Assembly (NCBI GenBank): GCA_030141605.1
Contig: JAQGDQ010000479.1
Span: 89,493 to 153,492 of the forward strand
DNA: 64,000 nucleotides
DNA from: Tubiluchus corallicola
Lineage: Eukaryota > Priapulida > Priapulimorpha > Priapulimorphida > Tubiluchidae
Direction of reading: 5' to 3'
Shown: positions 12,600-24,639 of the stretch, piece after piece
How positions within the stretch are numbered: the first letter of the stretch is position 1
Layout of the letters: each line of letters starts with the position of its first letter
Made by a program: the position numbers and the translations under genes
Notes under the pieces: generated by a model
Databases searched by the model: none
What the model was told of the DNA's origin: nothing
The model's input: only the letters and a program-made list of their open reading frames with translations

Positions 12600-12935
12600 T
12601 TTGATGTAATACATAGGAAAACTGCATACAGTCTATACAGTAGAGTAGTGCAAAGGTCAAATCTTCTCATAAACGCATTGAATAACAGTGAAGCTTTTTA
12701 CACTTCAGACATAAGAGACCAGTGGAGGAAAGTGTTAGGACGATTCAGGTTGGACGCATGATATTGTATATATATATATATAGACTGTACTGTTATTTTA
12801 TTTATTTATGTATTAATTTGCATGTGTTGAGAGAAGGTGTTATAATTATTGTATGTCTTGTAATTATTGTATGTTATGTATTCTATGAACTTGGTTCGAA
12901 ATAAAGAGTTAAATCAAATCAAATCAAAATCTCTC
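12600..12935 (+). mobile_element. LINE-like 3' end with (AAATC)n tail
   Basis: 3'-UTR-like sequence ends GAAATAAAGAG followed by a short tandem tail (AAATC repeated about four times), then a CT tract. An AATAAA-type signal plus short tandem tail is the usual look of a 5'-truncated non-LTR retroelement. Confidence 0.45.
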
Positions 12936-12979
12936 TCTCTGTCTCTCTTTCTCTCTCTCTATTAGCCAATTATTGTTGG

Positions 12980-13640
12980 ACAGACAGCGTAGCAGATAAT
13001 AGAGACCCAGTCGTGTACTGATAATTATGAAACTAACTGTATTAAAAACCCCTAGCACCATCTACTGTCAAGAAAGAGAATATCAGTTTGTGTGAGTGGT
13101 GTTCCCATATGAATTACATATCAGCAGTTATACGCTCGCTACATTTAGACTTTTTCAATCAGGAATTCCACAGTATGCGTGTCGGAATCGGTCTCTTGTC
13201 GAGGGGAAGGCTATCAGTAACACCAGTGAAATCTTGAACGGGTGTTTTCACATCTGTTTTGAACTTTTGAACAAAAACGAACGACTGTAAGTCTTCATTT
13301 GTCATTGTGGGCAGTCTGGGTAACGTCAGAACTGTAGATAATTCGAAACCCTACATGATTTCTCATTTAAAAGTCATTTTTCAATTTTGGAAAGTAAGGG
13401 CAGTTTAATCCCCCCTCCCGATTTGAAGTTTACAGAAAGATAAATGACTGAAAAGACAAGTTTGCAACCCTCTTGTAACTCGTGCAGGAAAATGAAATAT
13501 AGTAATTTGTTCCTCAACTATTTCGTCTCTGCAGTTTCATTAGCAGCTATTACAGTAGCTAATTCAAATTTATGCCTTCAAGGACAAGAAAAGGGGTACC
13601 TAAAAAGGTTTCAGAAAAATCGCCTTAAAAATTATACTAC
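12980..13640. other. no gene recognised
   Basis: Only short open frames without domains; no convincing exon borders. Confidence 0.5.
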
Positions 13641-14175
13641 TTTACAGCAATTTTATGCGCATATCGTACTCGCGTCGAAAGGAATTTTCGTTTGTCTTCA
13701 AACTCCTGCAATACTGTTTCAACCGCGCCATTACATGACGTCACTCACGCAAACGTAAATCAGGGGAAGAAAAAGGAAATGTTAAATTATGTCACAAAAA
13801 ACTTTCCATGCAAAATTATATCTCTTCGCATTTCGCTTACCAGCTTGAAAGATTTACGTAACTAGAAAAGAAAATTATTAATTATTTAAAATGTTTTCTC
13901 CAACTGGTAAAATTTCACTGACTCCAGGGTGCGCCACACATTAACCATTATTAATTATTTTTAATCTTATTGACAAATTTAAAATTTTACTTAGTTAGTG
14001 ACTTGTGTGACACGAATGCTCTGATTATTTTTTCAAAGTTTACTCAGTGTTATCTAAACTTATTTCAAATGACCTGTGGTCAAAATGTCTAACGGTCATC
14101 GCGGGAGTTTAAATTTACACGTTTTGTACAGCGTTATTTGTGACGCAAGTCTAATATACAAAATGGCAGTATGTA
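13640..14175 (-). repeat. dispersed repeat R1, copy 1
   Basis: The reverse complement of this block matches 23990-24620 over several hundred bases. Shared landmarks are CATGACGTCA, a TTACGTAACTAGAAAAGAAAATTATTAATTATT block and a GGTGCACCCTGGAG block. A third, shorter copy lies at 36915-37140. No open frame is conserved; the class is unknown. Confidence 0.7.
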
Positions 14176-14344
14176 AGTGATATAAAATTTCAGGACAGAT
14201 TTTTAAGCTTTATGTAAATTGAAGGTTTTCTTGTTCTTTAAATTCCAAATTTACAGAAATGAAAACTCAATTTCTCTCAATTTTATTTTCCTACTTGCTT
14301 ATTTGATCTTACGGCAAGCAATGTACAATGTACAGTATTACTGA

Positions 14345-14830
14345 AGTAAAAAAGTTGCCAACATTGTAATAGAACCATCGTATAACTAAACTAAAAAAAG
14401 CTGCCAACATTGTAACAGAACCAGCGTATAACTAAACTAAAAAAAGCTGCCAACATTGTAACAGAACCAGCGTATAACTAAACTAAAAAAAGCTGCCAAC
14501 ATTGTAACAGAACCATCGTATAACTAAACTAAAAAAAGCTGCCAACATTGTAACAGAACCATCGTATAACTAAACTAAAAAAAGCTGCCAACATTGTAAC
14601 AGAACCATCGTATAACTAAACTAAAAAAAGCTGCCAACATTGTAACAGAACCATCGTATAACTAAACTAAAAAAGCTGCCAACATTGTAACAGAACCATC
14701 GTATAACTAAACTAAAAAAAGCTGCCAACATTGTAACAGAACCATCGTATAACTAAACTAAAAAAAGCTGCCGACATTGTAATAGAACCATCGTATAACT
14801 AAACTAAAAAAAGCTGCCGACATTGTAACT
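14345..14830. repeat. 46-bp tandem minisatellite, ~10.5 copies
   Basis: Unit contains AACTAAACTAAAAAAAGC then TGCCAACATTGTAACAGAACC. The outermost copies carry T/A and A/G substitutions while the central ones are almost identical, consistent with homogenisation from the centre. Confidence 0.95.
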
Positions 14831-15069
14831 CGAGCTGGAAGAAATATTTCCTGTTTCTGAATTTTTGCGTTTGTAAAATTTTGAAAAAACAGTAACCCGT
14901 CGCTACAAAAATAAAATAAAAGGCGCGCGTTTGTAAGTACGATCTCTTCCTGTTGGGGAACCCCTGCAGATTGGTTACAAACTTGAAAGAGAAGAAAACG
15001 GGGTTCTGACCCAAATATCGTTTTCCCAGGCTTTTAGTTTTACACCTTAATGCATTCGCTCACATAGGC

Positions 15070-15335
15070 AGAAAAATAATAATTTGGATAAACTGATGTT
15101 CGTCCTTCGAATCGAAGATAGTGACAGGGATAAAAGGTCAGTTTGGGGGGTTGTCATTCCTTTGATGAGCTCGAAGGTGACCGACCAGGCCAATTCTGGC
15201 CTGGAAACATCTTTGGCATTTGGCACAGGTGAGGCTGGGTGTTTTGACCTGTTGTTGGGCAGTGTCACATGCCTTGCGTCTCCTGCGCTTCTCCTCTGCC
15301 TCCTATTTGATAAACTAGTTCTATAAAAGATACCC
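15070..15335 (-). mobile_element. LINE ORF2 C-terminus with C2H2 finger (fragment)
   Basis: The minus strand encodes a basic stretch, then CAKCQRCF-x(5)-GLVGHLRAH (C-x2-C...H-x3-H), then a stop within about ten residues. This C-terminal finger ('CxxCxRxFxARIGLxxHLRxH') is characteristic of the end of several animal LINE polyproteins. Upstream reverse transcriptase is missing, so the copy is 5'-truncated. Confidence 0.7.
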
Positions 15336-15759
15336 ATTTCTTACTTAATCTTTGCCGAGGTCTGCTGTGCATAAAAACAATCAGGACTTATTCGGATTGG
15401 CTATGCAAGATATAATTTTGCAGTATAAGTCTGATACAAGGCTACTATTCTTCTAAACAGCCATGACATAACATTTCAAACCGTTTTTGATTCGTTAATA
15501 TTATTGTTATTTTAATTCGGTTAAATGTGCCTGGCACCCCTGGCTGGATGTAACAATAATTCAGGCTCCTCATTGGCTAAAAGGCGCCATTGTCTACTGT
15601 ACATGCACTGAAGCGTATAGCTGCTATACAAATGTACTCAAATTGCTGCAGTTAAAACGGAAGTTGACACAATTTTTACTCTTTGTGCACACACTGGTTA
15701 ATTGGAGTGTGAATTTACTAACTTTATTGGCTGTCTCTTATCGGCATAAAAGCTTTATA

Positions 15760-16076
15760 GTACGTCCCATATACGAGCTTCATTCATTACATCATTCCAT
15801 TTTAAGCACTAATGTTTTTTTTATCACTATTCACTTTAAAATTTCAGATTATCTACACTACTTTTTTTTTCTTTCACTGTGTGGGACAATCTAACAAGCC
15901 CTGCTTTTTGATTGCCCGCAACACATTTACCTTCGTATATAGGTGAACAGTGTTTGAGGCTTTTCCTGTGCAGTATTTCTTATTTGTATTACGTTCATTG
16001 TAGGCCCTTTCACTAGATATTGTACATGAAACTATTGTAAATGTGTAAGGTGAAATAAATGACTTATGACTTATAT
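15760..16076 (+). mobile_element. LINE-like 3' end, family X copy 1
   Basis: About 300 bp ending GTGAAATAAATGACTTATGACTTA, an AATAAA-type signal plus short tandem tail. It is nearly identical to 59640-59955 and, inverted, to 61798-62019. The shared core includes TGTGTGGGACAATCTAACAA and TTGAGGCTTTTCCTGTGCAG. No coding sequence. Confidence 0.75.
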
Positions 16077-16079
16077 GGA

Positions 16080-17110
16080 TCGTGTACCGAAGGGCATACA
16101 CGTGGTATAAGACCTGTACACCACTCGAAGACAGAACATAATCATATCTAGATCAATGTTATATTTCCCCCATCCTGTTGTGTTCAGTGTTTATTTTTAC
16201 GAGCTGACACGTAAGCTAGCATCAATTTCACTGAACGTGCTTCACACTGAATCAGCGCTACAAACCATTCGTACATCGTCTGCCTAGAGCACGCTGGATT
16301 TATTAGAAAATCATGTATGACTCCCATTGGCAACAGAAGATGTTTTCAAAGAGACAGGAAGTTGAGTCTGTGCTGTGGCATTTACCACCCGTCGCGCCAT
16401 CTAGTGTCAATTTCCGGTCAGTGCCCCTGACAGCCAGGATTTAATTTGTGGTTAACTGTGGTCAACATCCTTGGACAGTTTTTTAAATAGGGTCACTTTC
16501 TGGAGCTGTAGCGACATAGACGTCTCTGTGTTGGACGATAAATGCGTTTATTGTTGGTTTTCTGTCCATCAACATGACGTGATTTTTGAAATGAAATGAC
16601 ACATATAAAATGGCAGCAAATAGTAAACAGATAAATATCACACAATTGCGTAAAATATATTCATAAAGCAAGAATCAACTAAAACTACCATTCAGCTGAC
16701 ATTTAGTTAACTAATCAAACAACCACAGCCAGCCAGACAACTGACAAATCAGCCAACTAGCCAAATCAACCAGCCAGCCAATTGAGTAGGCAACCTAACT
16801 ACTCATCAACCCAGCTAACCAGCCATTCAGCCAACAAACCTATTAACAACCAACTAACCAAGCAATCAACCAATCATGTAAAATCAAACCACAACTATGT
16901 AAAAAATGGAAAACAACCCAAACACTAGGCTGTAGTTAATTGAGGCAAATGAGGCACTTGCGTCGGTTAATTTTCTTGGCTCATTTTTTTTAAAAAATCG
17001 TCTAACTGTTAGCGTTACAATTTTTTCCTCGTGCTGTGAAGTCAATAATTCCAGCGTATTTCTGTCAGTTTCTGTAACGAGCCTGACTTGTTGTTTAGAT
17101 TAGCCATGTA
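16080..17110. repeat. intergenic; degenerate CCAA/CCAG simple repeat at 16690-16890
   Basis: No gene recognised. The 16690-16890 stretch is a degenerate tetramer-rich run (CAACCAGCCAG, AACCAACTAACC). The rest is unremarkable AT-rich sequence. Confidence 0.5.
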
Positions 17111-17116
17111 AGCAAG

Positions 17117-18355
17117 CTGAGTCTTTAACTGGTTCTGTACTTTTTGCACTATACTTTACCTAAGTTAACTGGTACTGTCCTTTTTGGACTATACTTTACC
17201 TAAGTTAACTGGTTCTGTACTTTTTGGACTATACTTTACCTAAGTTAACTGGTTCTGTACTTTTTGGACTATACTTTACCTAAGTTAACTGGTTCTGTGC
17301 TTTTTGGATTATACTTTACCTAAGTTAACTGGTACTGCCCTTTTTGGACTATACTTTACCTAAGTTAACTGGTTCTGTACTTTTTGGACTATACTTTACC
17401 TAAGTTAACTGATTCTGTACTTTTTGGACTATACTTTACCTAAGTTAACTGGTTCTGTGCTTTTTGGATTATACTTTACCTAAGTTAACTGGTTCTGTAC
17501 TTTTTGGATTATACTTTACCTAAGTTAACTGGTTCTGTACTTTTTGGACTATAGTTTACCTAACTTAACTGGTTCTGTGCTTTTTGGATTATACTTTACC
17601 TAAGTTAACTGATACTGTACTTTTTGGATTATACTTTATCTAAGTTAACTGGTACTGTACTTTTTGGACTATACTTTACCTAAGTTAACTGGTTCTGTGC
17701 TTTTTGGATTATACTTTACCTAAGTTAACTGGTACTGTGCTTTTTGGATTATACTTTACCTAAGTTAACTGGTACTGTACTTTTTGGACTATATTTTACC
17801 TAAGTTAACTGGTTCTGTACTTTTTGGATTATACTTTACCTAAGTTAACTGGTACTGTCCTTTTTGGACTATACTTTACCTAAGTTAACTGGTTCTGTAC
17901 TTTTTGGACTATACTTTACCTAAGTTAACTGGTTCTGTACTTTTTGGACTATACTTTACCTAAGTTAACTGGTTCTGTGCTTTTTGGATTATACTTTACC
18001 TAAGTTAACTGGTACTGTACTTTTGGGACTATACTTTACCTAAGTTAACTGGTTCTGTACTTTTTGGACTATAGTTTACCTAAGTTAACTGGTTTTATAT
18101 TTTTTCGACTATGCTTTACCAAAGTTAACTGGTTCTGTGCTTTTTGGACTATATTTTACCTAAGTTAACTGGTTCTGTACTTTTTGGACTATATTTTACC
18201 TAAGTTAACTGGTTCTGTATTTTTTGGACTATACTTTACCTAAGTTAACTGGTTCTGTATTTTTCGGACTATACTTTACCTAAGTTAACTGGTTCTGTAT
18301 TTTTCGGACTATACTTTACCTAAGTTAACTGGTTCTGTACTTTTTGGACTATGCT
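17117..18355. repeat. 40-bp minisatellite, ~31 copies
   Basis: Exactly 40-bp unit made of TAAGTTAACTGGTTCTGTAC followed by TTTTTGGACTATACTTTACC. Variants (GTTCTG/GTACTG, GACT/GATT, GTAC/GTGC) recur in patterns, implying multi-unit duplications. The edges are single-copy. No open frame spans it. Confidence 0.97.
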
Positions 18356-18608
18356 TTACTATGTCTTCTCTCAATGAACTATATCCCTGGGAAACATCCC
18401 GCTTGCTACATTCTCCAGCATAATTCTCTCATTAATTTTAACACATTTAACCTTTCACTTGGGAATCAACTAGAAACGTTAGACCCTGTGAAACTAAGGC
18501 AATTAATTTTAATTTATCTTCAAACATTGCCTCGCTGCCTGCCAGACGTAATTAATAAATCATCATCATGAATTATACACTCATTTTCACCAATCAGCTG
18601 ATGTTTAC

Positions 18609-19034
18609 AAGTCTGTCAAGTGAGTCAACACCTCGTGATGGTTGTGCATTTCCTTATGACAAGTTTTACCTGGATACCCACTCTAGAAAAGCCTTGAGTG
18701 CTACATGAGGTTAATTAGCTGAGTGGTCACGGTGCGTGCCAAGTTGCAAAGCTGAGCCGTTTTCAAGACTGTCAAGTGAGTCAACACCTCGTGATGGTTA
18801 TGCATTTCCTTATGACAATTTTTACCTAGATACCCACTCTAGAAAAGCCTCGAGTGCTAAATGGGTTTATTAGCTGAGTGGTCACGGTGCATGCTAAGTT
18901 GCAAAGCTGAGCCGTTTACAAGACTGTCAAGTGAGTCAACACCTCGTGATGGTTATGCATTTCCTTACGACAAGTTTTACCTGGATACCCACTCTAGAAA
19001 AGCCGCGAGTGCTACATGAGGTTAATTAGCTGAA
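18609..19034. repeat. ~155-bp tandem repeat, 2.7 copies
   Basis: Copies start near 18609, 18765 and 18920, each opening AAGnCTGTCAAGTGAGTCAA and containing CACCTCGTGATGG and TACCCACTCTAGAAAAGCC. The last copy is cut after GTTAATTAGCTGA and is followed by an ATT microsatellite. Confidence 0.95.
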
Positions 19035-19049
19035 ACAAAAACTGCATTC

Positions 19050-19050
<1 letters not shown>

Positions 19051-19142
<92 letters not shown>

Positions 19143-19172
19143 GAATAATAATGAGAAGAAGAAGAAGAAGAA
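19051..19172. repeat. (AAT)n microsatellite
   Basis: About 35 AAT units with a terminal AAG run (19153-19170). From 19175 to 19730 no gene is recognised. Confidence 0.97.
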
Positions 19173-19730
19173 TTATAATAATTCTAACAACACAAAATAC
19201 AGTAGTAAAATGTGTCAACACAAAATCTATTAGTTCTATTTGGTTCTGGGTTCCAAAAGAACATTTAAAACAAAGTCTAAAATTTAGTGAAACAAAATTA
19301 ATGTGACAACCGGAAAAAGTAATTCATGTACAAGAATTCCCTAGCTTGTGCGTCCGTCTACTGCAAAAGTTAAGCAAAGCATAGCTTAGTCAGTAAATTG
19401 GTGGATGACCTACCAGGAAAATTAATTCGTATTCCGCACTCCCATATTTACCTCTTTCGTGGAGAATGTACATGCATCCAAATATGGCTAATTCACTTTT
19501 GCTAATCAAATCAATCACCAATCAATACTGTGAATATGTATAGATAGCAAGGGAGACAAAACACTTTTACCAATTGCATAGGTATTTTAAAATGTGGACA
19601 AAATTGAGCAGAAACGGCTTTAGAATTAAATTTATAGTTATGCGACAAAGGCACTCCTCAAAGAAAAAAACTATTTACAAGTGCTGATAATACAGGCTAA
19701 CAGTACTAAGCATATTAATTTATTTTATTA

Positions 19731-20577
19731 CACTACACTGCACTGCACTGCACTACATTACACTACACTACACTACGCTACACTACACTACACTGCACTG
19801 CACTGCACCGCACCGCACCACACCACACCACACCACACCACACTACACTACACTACACTACACTACTCTACACCACACCACACCACACCACACCACACCA
19901 CACCACACAACACCATACAACACCACACCACACTACACTACACTACACTATACTACATTGTACTACACTACACTACACTACACTACACTACACTACACTA
20001 CACTACACTACACTACACTACACTACACTACACTACACTACACTACACTACACTACACTACACTACACTACACTACACTACACTACTCTACACTACACCA
20101 CACCACACCACACCACACAACACCATACAACACCACACCACACTACACTACACTACACTAAACTACACTATACTACATTGTACTACACCACACTACACTA
20201 CATTACACTACACTACACTACACTATACTACATTGTACTACACTACACTACACTACACTACACTACACTACACTACACTACACTACACTACACTACACTA
20301 CACTACACTACACTACACTACACTACACTACACTACACTACACCACACCACACCACACCACACCACACAACACCACACCACACTACACTACACTACACTA
20401 TACTACATTGTACTACACTACACTACACTACACTACACTACACTACACTACACTACACTACACTACACTACACTACACTACACTACACTACACTACACTG
20501 CACAGCACTACGCTACGCTACACTACACTACACTACACTACACTACACTACACTACACTACACTACACTACACTATT
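19731..20577. repeat. (CACTA)n pentanucleotide satellite, ~850 bp
   Basis: About 170 pentamers, mostly CACTA with blocks of CACCA, CACTG and CACAA. A composite block (CACCA run, CACAACACCATACAACACCACACCA, CACTA run, TACTACATTGTA) recurs about four times, showing segmental duplication inside the array. It is followed by an ATTA run. The 300-residue Thr/Leu/His/Tyr frame is an artefact of the 5-bp period. Confidence 0.97.
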
Positions 20578-20599
20578 AATTAATTAATTAATTTATTTA

Positions 20600-21016
20600 T
20601 TTTATTAATTAATTGTAAACATAGCTTTACTATAAGCAAGCATTAATTTTTAACACTATCGTTATTCGTTAATAATCACAGTCGTAGCTAACCACTCTTT
20701 ATAAATTGCGAAACGGCCACTCAAGCAGTTGAGGGGTCTCAGTAGCCCTATAAAACCTGCGCATTTTCTGCACTTTAAAGAGTTTTGGACCTCTAATAAT
20801 GTATGACTGCTCCTACCTCCTGTAATAAAAAGAAAAACGAAGGCAAAAAACAGGGAATTAACGTGAAAGTAGGTATGAATTTCAAATAAACTGCAATATG
20901 ATGTTCTCATTTTATTGGTGGTTTTTAATATTTCAAGGGCAAATTCGTGTAGGTACTAAATTATATAATACGTAATTTATTATGAAACAAGAGATTTTCG
21001 ACTCTCTTAGTTTTAG
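20600..21016. other. no gene recognised
   Basis: An 82-codon reverse frame (20662-20910) is not recognisable and has no exon signals that I trust. Confidence 0.4.
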
Positions 21017-21265
21017 AAGTGCCTCACATAAGCCATGGGTGGACCTCAGGGCTGCAGGTCACAACATGCCGCATTCTCAAGTGCCTCACATAAGCCATGG
21101 GTGGACCTCAGGGCTGCAGGTCACAACATGCCGCATTCTCAAGTGCCTCACATAAGCCATGGGTGGACCTCAGGGCTGCAGGTCACAACATGCCGCATTC
21201 TCAAGTGCCTCACATAAGCCATGGGTGGACCTCAGGGCTGCAGGTCACAACATGCCGCATTCTCA
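21017..21265. repeat. 62-bp tandem repeat, 4 near-identical copies
   Basis: Copies start at 21017, 21079, 21141 and 21203, each opening AAGTGCCTCACATAAGCCAT. They are essentially identical, so the expansion is recent. GC content is higher than in the flanks. Open frames across it are period artefacts (62 is not a multiple of 3). Confidence 0.97.
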
Positions 21266-21981
21266 AAGTTCTACCAGTTTTTCAGCAGACAGTAAATATT
21301 GAATCACACAGCTGATGTGTTTAGGTTGAGTTATCTTCACTTGACTGAAAACGTCTTACAGTCGCGGCTTCCGCTTTCGAGTGCATACACGTTCAGAGAG
21401 TAGTCTGTTTACGAATAAAGTTCCAACACGAATGTCCCTTTTAACGAGCGTCGAGATGGCAAACTCGTTCAAAGTACCGCTGTTGTGTTTGATCAGAATT
21501 GCTTGAAATCTTGTCAGGTTTAAAATGAACACACGCAGTCTATATCTATAACTTTTATTTTATATGGGAGTTTTAGAGGTCTAATTGTGAGTTGTGACTC
21601 TAGTAAAATTGTTGCTCGTTTGACCTGCAACTCTTAGTCACTTTCATGTGACCTCTGACCTCTAGCGTATGCTATCAGATAATGGATTAAGATTCAAATC
21701 ATCCCAAGCTTACATTAGATGCCTTACAAAGCAAACAATCTTTATTAAATATCAGTTTCTCAACTCACCCCCACAATTACCACCCCTAAAGAACGTACGT
21801 GCCTCTCACTACAATACAAAACTTTAACATGACATACTGTATTACAAAGTTTAGCTCATGTTTACAATTCCCCACACGCAAGAAGCGGCATGAAGGTTAA
21901 GGTTAGGGCATTTAAATTGCGTGTACGAAATTGTTAACTCCTTCCCAAAGTGTAACTCATACATTTCATACGTTAAAACTC

Positions 21982-22263
21982 CTTTCGTCACCAGACGGTT
22001 TAGTCTAGTGGTAATGGGTCTGCTTTCCGTCTGGGAGGTTGTGAGTTCGAACCACCGGCCGGGTCATACCAAAGACTTTAAAAATGGTACCTGCTGTTGC
22101 CCTGCCTGGCGCGTGGTATTTAGGGTAAAAGTGGGGTAATAATAGTCTCTGTTATGTAGTTGTAGGTTGTTATTTACAGTCGGCGATAATAGCTCTTTGA
22201 GCTAATGTTAATTGTTGACCCAAAAACCGACTTTAAATAAATATTATTATTATTATATTATTA

Positions 22264-22308
<45 letters not shown>
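21982..22308 (+). mobile_element. tRNA-derived SINE with (ATT)n tail, copy 1
   Basis: The tRNA-like head begins at 21991 (CCAGACGG). It has an A box TAGTCTAGTGG (22001-22011) and a B box GTTCGAACC (22045-22053), then a ~190-bp tRNA-unrelated body and an ATT tail. The flanks ATTTCATACGTTAAAACTC (21963-21981) and ATTTCATACATTAAAACTC (22309-22327) are a 19-bp target-site duplication with one mismatch. That marks a genuine LINE-mediated insertion. Confidence 0.92.
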
Positions 22309-22310
<2 letters not shown>

Positions 22311-22329
22311 TTCATACATTAAAACTCAT

Positions 22330-23240
22330 ATATTTCAAAATTCAACTATCATGTTCAACATAAACAAAATATTACAACTACAAAATGCTTGCTTACGATT
22401 GTTTAAATTGCCAGAACAATTGACGTTCCATGATATTGAAAAAACATTGTAACACGTTCTATTTTCAGAATGCATTGTTTCTTTCCAAAACAGGAAGTTT
22501 TTGTGTACTAAAACAAGTTATTTTCGTTGCAAAAGCTAAGGACTTAACGCAAAGGGTGTGCACCCACCCCTCTGCCAACTCCCATCTCATAACCGCCCCC
22601 CACCCCCGGCTAAAAATGTGTGCTTGTTCGGAAAGCGACGCCGTTGCCTTTTTGTGTCACTACATAGCTACGTTCACGTAAATAAACTGCATTGACACGA
22701 ATCGTCTTCACGTTCTAGTAACACAAACTGTTCACAAATAAAGCGTTTCCTGCAAACAATTTGTTCCCCTGTTGCTTAGCGTCCCTCCCATCAATCAATC
22801 AGCATTTCACAGAGATGGCTGCCATTTTAAAAGCTATTCTCAGACACCCTATAATTACGCTAAACACATTCTTAACTCTGTTCAATGGTTGCCGCATGGC
22901 TCAATGGAAATCACGTATAACAAAGAGCTTGGTGTGACTAAGTCTACGTATAAGACTATACTTCATAACGCACTGATTTTTTTTCTATGATTTTTAGTAG
23001 AATTTTTAGGTACAATTATATTTGAGTAATAAAAATTTATTATAAAGAAATATTTCGTTTAGGAGTTTACGGGGAATGCTAAATTCTGTAGTAATGTACA
23101 GTAGTTATCCACCTACGCAGTGTGTCTGTTTTCTCGTGTCTTTAGATATTTAACTAGATGCCACTGTAATAAGGAAAAGCCTTCTCGTCACGTGACTTTT
23201 CGCTTTTAGCCATTTAATGGCGGCTCAGTAGTAACCTAAA
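22330..23240. other. no gene recognised
   Basis: AT-rich with short open frames only; no splice-bounded exon with recognisable content. Confidence 0.5.
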
Positions 23241-23242
23241 CT

Positions 23243-23841
23243 ACTGTACTGTACTGTACTGTATTGCACTGCACTGTGTTGCGCGGCACTGTACTCCAGT
23301 GTACTGTACTAAACTGCACTGTACTGTACCCTACTGCACTACACTCCGCAGCACAGCTTTGTACTATACTGTACTGTATTGTACTGTACTGTACTGTACT
23401 GTACTGTACTGTACTGTACTGTACTGTACTGTACTGTACTGTACTGTACTGTACTGTACTGTACTGTACTGCACTGCACTGCACTGTACTGTACTGTACT
23501 GTACTGTACTGTACTGTACTGTACTGTACTGTACTGTACTGTACTGTACTGTACTGTACTGTACTGTACTGTACTGTACTGTACTGTACTATACTATACT
23601 ATACTATACTATACTATACTATACTATACTATACTATACTATACTATACTATACTATACTATACTATACTATACTATACTATACTATACTATACTATACT
23701 ATACTACACTACACTACACTACACTACACTACACTACACTACACTACACTACACCACACCACACCACACCACACCACACCACACCACACCACACCACACC
23801 ACACTACACTACACTACACTACACTACACTACACTACACTA
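23243..23841. repeat. block-structured pentanucleotide satellite
   Basis: After a degenerate start (23243-23370) the array runs as clean blocks: GTACT (to about 23590, interrupted by a few GCACT), ATACT (about 23590-23705), ACACT (to about 23750), ACACC (to about 23800), then ACACT to the end. Adjacent blocks differ by one or two bases in the 5-mer. Long Tyr/Cys/Thr frames are artefacts. Confidence 0.97.
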
Positions 23842-23989
23842 TACGTTTTATAGAGTTAGAACAACTCGTTTCACCAAAGAAGTTCTCCCGGTACAGAAAT
23901 TTTGCAGTGCGGCAGCTGAGAATCCTTTTAATTTTTATTCACTTTAGCACTCTGTACACCAAGCTCCACCAGCCAAACTTCAGGCTCTG

Positions 23990-24620
23990 CTTAAACCACA
24001 AGAAAACCCTCCACTTACATAAAGCTGAAAAAATTCGTCTCGAAATTTTATACCACTTACATACTACCTTTTTGCATGCATGGCTTGCGTCGGCCGTAAC
24101 GCTGTATAAAACGTGTAAATTTAAACTCCCGCCATGACTGTTAGACGCAGCCATTTCGATGGTAGGTCGTTTCAAACAAGTTTGGATAACATTAAGTAAA
24201 AAAGAATCAGAGCATTCGTGTTAGTAACGTTAAGTAAAATTTTCAATTACCGTTTCTTGTCAATAAGATTAAAAATACGTTTTTTGGTTAGTGAATGGTG
24301 CACCCTGGAGGGTGATGAGTCAGCGACATTTTACCAATTGGTGAAAATATTTTAAATAATTAATAATTTTCTTTTCTAGTTACATAAGACCTTCTAGTAG
24401 GTAAGCGAAAATCTAAGTAATATAGATTTGCACAGAAAGTCTTTTCAGACATAGTTTAACATTGCCTTTTCTTCCCTTCATTTACGTTTGGTGCATGACG
24501 TCATGTAATGGCGACTTCGGAATTGGCACAAACATTTTAAATTATTATTTCTAGTTACATAAGTCTTTCCGGCTGGTAAGCGAGATGCTACAAAATGTAG
24601 ATTTACATGGAAAGTTTTTT
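23990..24620 (+). repeat. dispersed repeat R1, copy 2
   Basis: Inverted relative to 13640-14175, with the same landmarks (TTAAACTCCCGCCATGAC, GGTGCACCCTGGAG, CATGACGTCATGTAATGG). The left part also matches 36915-37140. Within the copy, the ATTTTAAAT...TAGTTACATAAG block occurs twice (near 24350 and 24537). Confidence 0.7.
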
Positions 24621-24639
24621 GGGAGATTCACTGTTTCAT

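Noticed and set aside
17117-18355. CRISPR-like regular array
   Set aside because: Units are contiguous 40-bp tandem copies with no unique spacers; the genome is animal.
19731-20577. CACTA (CMC/EnSpm) transposon
   Set aside because: CACTA here is the 5-bp satellite unit, not a terminal inverted repeat; no element structure.
19681-20583. 300-codon Thr/Leu/His/Tyr frame
   Set aside because: Translation of the CACTA pentanucleotide satellite.
21991-22063. Functional tRNA gene
   Set aside because: A and B boxes are present but no closing acceptor stem, and the same head recurs with a SINE body at 37874.
23264-24137. Three overlapping open frames of 184-252 codons rich in Tyr/Cys/Thr
   Set aside because: They arise from the GTACT/ATACT/ACACT satellite and run out soon after it.
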